This document shows positions 4,917 to 9,097 of a DNA stretch of 9,097 nucleotides, piece by piece. The notes beneath the pieces are model-generated. The model searched no databases. It was given only the letters and a program-made list of their open reading frames with translations, and was not told where the DNA came from. Position numbers and translations under genes: made by a program. The first letter of the stretch is position 1. Each line of letters begins with the position of its first letter. The DNA is from JAZKFT01 sp043760535 (lineage in GTDB: Bacteria; Bacteroidota; Bacteroidia; Chitinophagales; Chitinophagaceae), in assembly GCA_043760535.1 (NCBI GenBank), contig JAYUOV010000271.1, positions 1 to 9,097 of the forward strand. Direction: 5' to 3'.

Positions 4917-5908
4917 TAAAAACTGGCGGTTTCGCCCGTTTTTATTGGGAAGTTTTGCTGCACTTCGGCTCTTTCTTTTCCTCCAAATGGCGGATTGGCC
5001 AACACAATATCGTAACGGTCTTTTTCCTGTATGTCGGCAATGTTTTCAGCAAGTGTATTTGTATGCACAATGTTTGGTGCTTCCACTCCGTGCAAAATCA
5101 TATTCATTGTGCCAATGATGTAAGCCAATGATTTTTTCTCTTTTCCGTAAAAAGTTTTTTTCTGTAAAATTTCCCAGTCTTTGGTAGAAAGTCCGCTTTT
5201 GGTGGCTGAGCCTGTCGCAGTCAAATATTCAAACGCTTCCACCAAAAAACCTGCTGAACCTACTGCCCCATCATAAATTTTATTTCCTATTTCGGGGGCT
5301 ACCACTTTTACAATGGTTTTTATCAAAGCTCGTGGCGTGTAGTATTCTCCACCGTTACGCCCTGCGTTGCCCATATTTTTAATCTTGTCCTCATACAAGT
5401 GGCTCATTTCGTGCTTTTCAGCGTGGGTTCTAAAACGCAATTCGTCAATGCGGTTTATTACCTCACGCAAATTGTAGCCGCTTTGTATGCGGTTTTTTAG
5501 TTCGCTAAAAATCTCACCAATTTTGTATTCAATGGTGTCGGCACTTTCGGCATCCGTCTTAATTTTTTTGAGATAGGGAAATAATTTAAGGTCCACAAAA
5601 TTTTTTAGGTCGTCACCTGTTAATGCTTTGTGGTGGTCTAGTTGGGCACGCTCACTCACCTTTCCGTTTGTTAGCTGAGCTTGTCGAAGCTTTGGCGTTG
5701 CCCAAACTGTCCACTGAAATTCTTTTACAATAATGTTTGTGTAAGTCTTGCCGCTTAGTTCGGCTGCTGTGGCTTTGTCCTTCTCTAAGTCGTCCAAATA
5801 TTTGAGGAACAAAACCCAAGAAGTCTGCTCTACATAGTCCAGTTCACTACCACAACCTGTGTCCTTGTGCGGTATGTCGTCTATATTTTTAAAAGTCTGT
5901 TCAAACAT
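4892..5908 (-). CDS. hsdM: Type I restriction-modification methyltransferase HsdM, N-terminal part (ends at frameshift)
   Basis: HsdM is the N6-adenine methyltransferase subunit of type I systems; it works with HsdS. The start MFEQTFKNIDDI...DYVEQTSWVLFLKYLDDLE is the typical N-terminus, so the ATG at 5908 is secure. The helical N-terminal domain runs to about residue 165 and is followed by GGEYYTPR (186-193). The SAM-binding motif I region is DGAVGSAGF (213-221) and the catalytic motif IV is NPPF (305-308). The frame leaves the family sequence after KTGETAS and stops at 4892 after a short foreign tail (YCNTLLRL). Without the C-terminal part, no HsdS-binding helices would be made, so this half alone should not be an active methyltransferase. 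Two in-frame repeat inserts lie at residues 74-89 and about 230-239. It is the first gene of the operon, divergent from htpG. I found no clean promoter upstream. Confidence 0.93.
   Translation of the reverse strand: MFEQTFKNIDDIPHKDTGCGSELDYVEQTSWVLFLKYLDDLEKDKATAAELSGKTYTNIIVKEFQWTVWATPKLRQAQLTNGKVSERAQLDHHKALTGDDLKNFVDLKLFPYLKKIKTDAESADTIEYKIGEIFSELKNRIQSGYNLREVINRIDELRFRTHAEKHEMSHLYEDKIKNMGNAGRNGGEYYTPRALIKTIVKVVAPEIGNKIYDGAVGSAGFLVEAFEYLTATGSATKSGLSTKDWEILQKKTFYGKEKKSLAYIIGTMNMILHGVEAPNIVHTNTLAENIADIQEKDRYDIVLANPPFGGKERAEVQQNFPIKTGETASFYCNTLLRL
4918..4922 (-). other. Frameshift site in hsdM: T5 run where the family sequence needs T6
   Basis: On the minus strand the sequence is GCC AGT TTT TAT TGC, which runs to a stop within ten codons. 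With one more T it becomes GCC AGT TTT TTA TTG CAA CAC TTT ATT AAG, giving the family sequence ASFLLQHFIK and joining both hsdM frames. It may be a real mutation, an on/off switch by slippage, or a homopolymer sequencing error. The run is short for a phase-variable tract. Confidence 0.88.
5203..5222. repeat. In-frame repeat insert C in hsdM (degenerate GGCTGAGCCTGTCGAAG type)
   Basis: The plus strand tggctgagcctgtcgcag differs at about one position from the palindrome-type word ggctgagcctgtcgaag and is close to insert B. It encodes part of TATGSATKS (about residues 230-238), just after the motif I region, where I recall other HsdM proteins being shorter. Frame kept. Confidence 0.45.
5643..5691. 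repeat. In-frame repeat insert B in hsdM (AGCTTCGACAAGCT hairpin type)
   Basis: The core on the minus strand is agcttcgacaagctcagct (5691-5673). It includes a perfect 5-bp stem, agctt/aagct, around a 4-base loop, cgac. Together with its tail it encodes about 16 extra residues (LRQAQLTNGKVSERAQ) between WATPK and LDHHKALTGDDL. From memory, other HsdM proteins have only a few residues there. Frame kept. The core resembles a short intergenic repeat I recall in Bacteroidota, unchecked. Confidence 0.65.
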
Positions 5909-5998
5909 TCTTTGTTTTTTTTCTTTGTAAGTTCCGAATTTACATTAATGCCGGTGCAAAATTTCACTTTGTCTGTTTGTGGGGTGGTGGGTTGGCTG

Positions 5999-6073
5999 TG
6001 CCTTGGCACAAGGCAGGCACTTTTGCAAGCCAGGCTTTTGTGTGTAGGCTTTGTGTGTCTTGCAAAAGTGCCT
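5999..6073. repeat. Inverted-repeat cluster, possible structured RNA or small non-autonomous element
   Basis: The 15-mer aggcacttttgcaag (6015-6029) has its exact reverse complement cttgcaaaagtgcct at 6059-6073. Inside the loop, aggcttttgtgtgt (6032-6045) is repeated almost exactly at 6046-6058. Just before it, tgccttggcacaaggca (5999-6015) is a 6-bp-stem hairpin. The cluster is richer in G and C than its surroundings. There is no run of T after the stems that would make a typical terminator. Confidence 0.7.
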
Positions 6074-6289
6074 AGCTTGGTGCGTTGGGTAGTGTTGGCT
6101 AATTCTTGAATGCTTAAATGTTTGTAGCATGTGGTTTAGGGTTACGTACAAATCTTTTTTTACAGGAGCTTTTATTGTTTAAATCTAAAAGAAAAAAATA
6201 TTTCGGTTCACTAAAAATGTAACGTAGCTGTTTGTTACCTCTAAAAGTTCGGCAGTTACAAAAGGATTGTGCCGCAGGTATCTATCTAA

Positions 6290-6475
6290 GTTTACTATTT
6301 TTTTACGCTTACAGCCACTGGTGCTAAAGATGTGGTGGCTGCAAAAAATGTAGAAGGCGATACGCCAAATGAGTGTAAGAAAAATTTTATAGCCGAAATA
6401 ATAGATGCTAAATCTAAGGACATTCTATTTGTAATGGGTCCAAAAAATACACAAATTGTCTTTGGGCATTATTAA
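6290..6475 (+). pseudogene. Remnant open frame, unrecognised protein C-terminus
   Basis: After a stop at 6287-6289 this frame stays open for 61 codons and ends with TAA at 6473-6475. The reading is protein-like in composition: TLTATGAKDVVAAKNVEGDT, then NFIAEIIDAKSKDILFVMG, ending IVFGHY. There is no ATG before a late internal one and no plausible leader. It may be the tail of a gene whose front has been lost, or chance. I do not recognise the family. Confidence 0.25.
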
Positions 6476-6570
6476 TTAGGCCCTTCTTCTTGCAAAAATG
6501 TCAGGCATCTATGCCGTGGCATCTTATTTGGTGGGCAAGATTTGTAGCTAGGCTTTAGTACCTCCATGAA

Positions 6571-6608
6571 GCCACATTGCCGAACGTATAAACGTTCGCC
6601 AATGTGGC
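6571..6608. repeat. Strong 38-bp imperfect palindrome upstream of htpG
   Basis: The outer arms gccacattg and caatgtggc pair over 9 bp. After one C-C mismatch, the inner arms cgaacgt and acgttcg pair over 7 bp, around a 4-base ataa loop. No T run follows, so it is not a classic terminator. It lies 139 bp before htpG. It could be a transcript structure, an operator-like dyad or a small repeat. Confidence 0.7.
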
Positions 6609-6718
6609 CCAACAGCATTACTACTGCTGGTTTTATAAAATAAATTACAGGTTGATGAATTGTTGAAAATTGCCACACCGCCATTTGACGGCACAGGCGG
6701 GCAATAACACTTGGTTTA

Positions 6719-6746
6719 AAATCGTAAATCGTAAATCGTAAATTAA
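6719..6746. repeat. 7-bp tandem repeat abutting the htpG start
   Basis: Three exact copies of aaatcgt (6719-6739) are followed by a partial copy, aaattaa, ending one base before the htpG ATG. The repeat occupies the position where a ribosome binding site would be. The reverse strand reads as the repeated word ATTTACG, which I recall as a common repeat in Bacteroidota intergenic DNA. Confidence 0.8.
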
Positions 6747-6747
6747 A

Positions 6748-8646
6748 ATGGCAACAGGAAACATCCGGGTACAGACCGAAAACATCTTCCCGATTATTAA
6801 GAAATTTTTGTACAGCGACCACGAAATTTTTATTCGTGAACTGGTGAGCAATGCAGTAGATGCTACGCAAAAACTAAAGACCCTAGCCGGAATAGGCGAA
6901 TTTAAAGGCGAACTGGGCACACCTAAAATTACAGTACGTTTGGATGCTGAAAAGAGAACCATCACCATTGCCGACCAGGGTATTGGTATGACGGGTGAGG
7001 AGGTGGATAAGTACCTGAATCAGGTGGCTTTTAGTGGAGCCGAAGAGTTTCTAGAAAAATATAAAGGACAAAACGAAGCTAATATTATCGGTCATTTTGG
7101 CCTTGGGTTTTACAGCTCTTTTATGATTAGCGAAAAGGTAGAAGTAATAACCAAAAGCTTTAAAGAAGATGCACAAGCCGTACGTTGGGAGTGCGATGGC
7201 AGCCCGGCATATACCCTGGAAGACAGCCCCAAAACCGACCGGGGTACCGAAATAGTTATGCACGTAGATAAAGACAGTGAAGCGTTTTTAGATAAATGGC
7301 GTATTACCGGCATTCTGGAAAAGTTCTGTAAGTTTTTACCCGTACCCATTTTTTTTGAAGATGTAAACGAGGAGCAAAAAGCACCCACTGTTACTAAGGC
7401 AGAAGATGGAGCCGAGGTTACAGAGGTAGATGAAATTAAGCCGATTAACAACATCAACCCTGCTTGGACCCGCAAGCCTGCCGACCTTACCAAAGAAGAC
7501 TACGAGAGTTTTTACAAAGAGCTGTACCCGATGAACGAAACGCCTTTGTTCTGGATTCACCTCAATGTAGATTATCCATTTAACCTTACCGGTATTCTAT
7601 ATTTCCCTAAGATTAAGCACAGCTACGAAATACAAAAAGATAAGATTCAACTGTACAGCAATCAGGTATTTGTAACCGATGAAGTAAAAGATATTGTTCC
7701 GGAATTTATGATGATGCTGCAAGGCGTTATAGATAGCCCGGATATACCGCTAAACGTAAGCCGGAGCTACCTGCAAGGCGATGCCAATGTAAAAAAAATC
7801 AACAGCTACATCACTAAAAAAGTGGCCGATAAGCTGGATGAAATTTTTCGGAACGACCGTCCGTCTTTTGAAGAAAAATGGGAAAGCCTGGGCCTTTTTG
7901 TGAAGTATGGTATGATGACCGACGACAAGTTTTTCGACAAGGCCAAGAGCTTTTTGGTAATGCAGGATGTGGAAAGCAAGAAGTTTTTTACCATAGAAGA
8001 ATACAAGTTTGCCGTAGAAAATTTACAGAAAAACAAGGACGGCAAAACGGTGATCATCTACACCACGGATGCTATACAGCAAGACTCTTATATAAAAGCT
8101 GCAAAAGCCAAAGGCATTTATGTAGTGCAACTGAACGACCTGATAGATGCAAGCTGGATAGGCCAAATGGAAAGCAAATTTGAAAATGTACAGTTTACCC
8201 GTGTGGATGCCGATATTGCCGAAAACCTGGTAGATAAAAACGAGCAGAATGACAGCGTACTGAGTAAAGACGATGCCGATAAAATACAAGAATTGTTCAA
8301 AGCGAATATTGCCAATACCACCAGCAATATTGAGGTAAAAGGATTAAGTGCCGATGCCGCACCAGTAATAGCTACCCGCCCAGAATTTATGCGTAGAATG
8401 AAGGATATGGCAAGCGTGGCAGGCAATAGTGGCATGATGGGCTTCTACGCTCAAATGCCCGACGAAATTAATTTTACCATTAACGGTAACCACCCAATAC
8501 AGCAGCAAATACTGGCCGAAGCCGATACTGCCAAACAAGAGAAACTGGTTAAAAACTTGTTAGATTTGGCCATGCTAAGCCAGGGCATGTTAAAGGGTAA
8601 CGATCTTACTTCTTTTATTAGCCGCAGCGTGGAGTTAATGGGGTAA
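6748..8646 (+). CDS. htpG: Molecular chaperone HtpG (Hsp90 family)
   Basis: HtpG is the cytosolic bacterial Hsp90, an ATP-dependent dimeric chaperone that remodels client proteins, often with DnaK. The 632-residue product is full length for the family. The N-terminal GHKL ATPase domain shows IRELVSNAVDATQKL (about residues 29-43, with the catalytic glutamate and the Mg-binding asparagine), DQGIGMT (about 75-81) and GHFGLGFYSSFMIS (about 115-128). The middle domain includes the LFWIHLNVDYPFNLTGILYF and IPLNVSRSYLQGD segments; the arginine in the latter is the usual ATP-contacting one. The C-terminal dimerisation domain ends SFISRSVELMG. The start at 6748 gives the normal MATGNIRVQTENIFPIIKKF opening with a short N-terminus. 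Base composition looks less AT-rich than the hsd operon, fitting a resident gene beside an acquired island. A strong terminator follows 77 bp after the stop codon. Confidence 0.97.
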   Translation: MATGNIRVQTENIFPIIKKFLYSDHEIFIRELVSNAVDATQKLKTLAGIGEFKGELGTPKITVRLDAEKRTITIADQGIGMTGEEVDKYLNQVAFSGAEEFLEKYKGQNEANIIGHFGLGFYSSFMISEKVEVITKSFKEDAQAVRWECDGSPAYTLEDSPKTDRGTEIVMHVDKDSEAFLDKWRITGILEKFCKFLPVPIFFEDVNEEQKAPTVTKAEDGAEVTEVDEIKPINNINPAWTRKPADLTKEDYESFYKELYPMNETPLFWIHLNVDYPFNLTGILYFPKIKHSYEIQKDKIQLYSNQVFVTDEVKDIVPEFMMMLQGVIDSPDIPLNVSRSYLQGDANVKKINSYITKKVADKLDEIFRNDRPSFEEKWESLGLFVKYGMMTDDKFFDKAKSFLVMQDVESKKFFTIEEYKFAVENLQKNKDGKTVIIYTTDAIQQDSYIKAAKAKGIYVVQLNDLIDASWIGQMESKFENVQFTRVDADIAENLVDKNEQNDSVLSKDDADKIQELFKANIANTTSNIEVKGLSADAAPVIATRPEFMRRMKDMASVAGNSGMMGFYAQMPDEINFTINGNHPIQQQILAEADTAKQEKLVKNLLDLAMLSQGMLKGNDLTSFISRSVELMG

Positions 8647-8722
8647 GCAGGGCGGCCATAATAAATGGCAATACTATACTGTAAAAACGGCTAACGAATT
8701 AGTATAAGCCAGCATTTTATAT

Positions 8723-8762
8723 ATTAAAAAGAGGCTACCTTTTTGGGTAGCCTCTTTTTAAT
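8723..8762. terminator. Bidirectional intrinsic terminator between htpG and the cupin gene
   Basis: The arms aaaaagaggctacc (8726-8739) and ggtagcctcttttt (8746-8759) pair perfectly over 14 bp around a 6-base loop. A few more A-T pairs extend the stem outward. Runs of T follow the GC stem on both strands, so it can stop htpG from the left and the convergent cupin gene from the right. Confidence 0.93.
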
Positions 8763-8769
8763 GTAGCCA

Positions 8770-9007
8770 TTAGGCGGCTATTCTTTGCACTATCACTTTG
8801 CAAGGAATGTTGGGAATAATCTTTAAATAATGGTTTACATGAAGTGGTATAGCCAAATAATTACCAAGTATTAAATGATGTACCTGGTGGGCAATGGTAA
8901 TATAACAACTGCCTTCTACTATCAAAAAACTTCTCAATTTTGTGGTGGTGTAATTCTTGTGGCGCCATTTTGCCATTTTCTATCAGGGCAGTATAATATA
9001 AGGGCAT
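8770..9007 (-). pseudogene. Small cupin-domain protein, interrupted by a one-base frameshift
   Basis: Two overlapping frames on the minus strand join into one small cupin. The first, from ATG at 9007, reads MPLYYTALIENGKMAPQELH, then HHKIEKFF, with the clustered histidines of the first cupin motif. The second continues IVEGSCYITIAHQVHHLILG, then NYLAIPLHVNHYLKIIPN, ending VIVQRIAA: a second motif with GDY-like spacing and PLHVNH. The break falls in a T6 run (8929-8924), where one T fewer would give KIEKFLIVEG. The repaired product would be about 78 residues, short for a single cupin. Function cannot be told: cupins of this kind bind metals or small sugars and acids. It may be a pseudogene, or intact with a sequencing error. 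Confidence 0.6.
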
Positions 9008-9097
9008 CTCTAAAAACCCATATTTTGTAAGTGCCGCATTTTAAGTTACAATTTTATTTTAATATGTTATTTTCTTTTTACTCTTGTTTTTCTGTTT

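Larger units (their letters stand above)
5909..6747. other. Divergent intergenic region between hsdM and htpG
   Basis: This 839-bp stretch separates the leftward hsdM operon from rightward htpG. It holds an inverted-repeat cluster near 5999-6073, a short remnant open frame (6290-6475), a strong hairpin (6571-6608) and a 7-bp tandem repeat touching htpG. I see no complete gene, tRNA or rRNA. Small open frames on both strands (5945-6151, 5867-6109, 6472-6870) follow the palindromic or repeat sequence and show no protein-like features. The hsdM leader is AT-rich (TAAATTCGG, then A-rich) and I cannot name a convincing promoter for either gene. Confidence 0.6.

Noticed and set aside
4892..4925. 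Programmed ribosomal frameshift in hsdM
   Set aside because: No proper slippery heptamer (the A-site codon would mispair) and HsdM is not known to use one. Kept only as a minor alternative.
6084..6090. GTTGGGT fits an integron attC GTTRRRY core; GCCCAAC at 6607-6613 fits RYYYAAC
   Set aside because: The two are in the wrong order for one site, no partner cores lie at proper spacing, and no integrase is visible.
5945..6151. Small minus-strand open frame in the intergenic repeat cluster, and the overlapping 5867-6109 plus-strand frame
   Set aside because: Both follow the palindromic and direct repeats, with low-complexity products and no leader.
6684..6713. Possible htpG promoter (TTTGAC ... 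TAACAC)
   Set aside because: The spacing of about 14 bp fits neither the sigma-70 type nor the Bacteroidota TTTG/TAnnTTTG promoter.
6472..6870. 132-residue minus-strand open frame
   Set aside because: It runs antisense into htpG and through the tandem repeat and hairpin; the product shows no domain-like pattern.
7051..8538. Several open frames antisense or out of frame within htpG
   Set aside because: They are shadows of the strongly conserved htpG reading frame.

Overview
The window looks like a chromosomal piece of a Bacteroidota (Bacteroidetes) genome, possibly Chitinophagaceae-like. The clues are AT-rich sequence, AT-rich leaders with few Shine-Dalgarno sites, and several short repeat types that I associate from memory with that phylum. 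No taxonomic marker such as rRNA is present, so this is inference.

Positions 290-5908, all on the minus strand, hold a compact type I restriction-modification operon with accessory genes. In transcription order they are: hsdM (broken into two frames by a one-base slip near 4918-4922), a four-helix-bundle (23S rRNA intervening-sequence type) protein, a Fic protein with a C-terminal inhibitory motif, hsdS with two target-recognition domains, a GxxExxY-type PD-(D/E)XK protein, and an AlbA_2/GHKL ATPase (Schlafen-like regulator family). No hsdR is in the window; it may lie beyond the left edge, or be absent. HsdM and HsdS would form the methyltransferase and choose the target. Fic, the four-helix-bundle protein, the GxxExxY protein and the AlbA_2 ATPase are the kind of cargo seen in defence islands, and their joint role is unknown.

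Positions 1-289, downstream of the AlbA_2 gene, hold the most unusual structure: five 19-bp units on an exact 33-bp lattice with one lattice position empty or decayed. Each unit is two 8-bp half-sites separated by 3 bp. The two half-sites of a unit change together between units. I cannot match this to a named element.

Short repeats are threaded through the whole operon. Three palindrome-type elements interrupt the hsdM reading frame without breaking it. A TGACAATGGATAATT-type repeat sits at the hsdM/four-helix, four-helix/fic and fic/hsdS junctions. An AATCCTG-type repeat forms the tails of hsdS and of the GxxExxY gene.

Positions 5909-6747 are largely non-coding between the divergent hsdM and htpG genes. 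They contain a long inverted-repeat cluster, a strong hairpin, a remnant open frame and a 7-bp tandem repeat abutting htpG. Positions 6748-8646 are an intact htpG (Hsp90) on the plus strand, followed by a strong bidirectional terminator. A convergent small cupin gene (8770-9007, minus) is broken by a second homopolymer slip. Two one-base homopolymer slips in one window leave open whether these are real mutations or sequencing errors.
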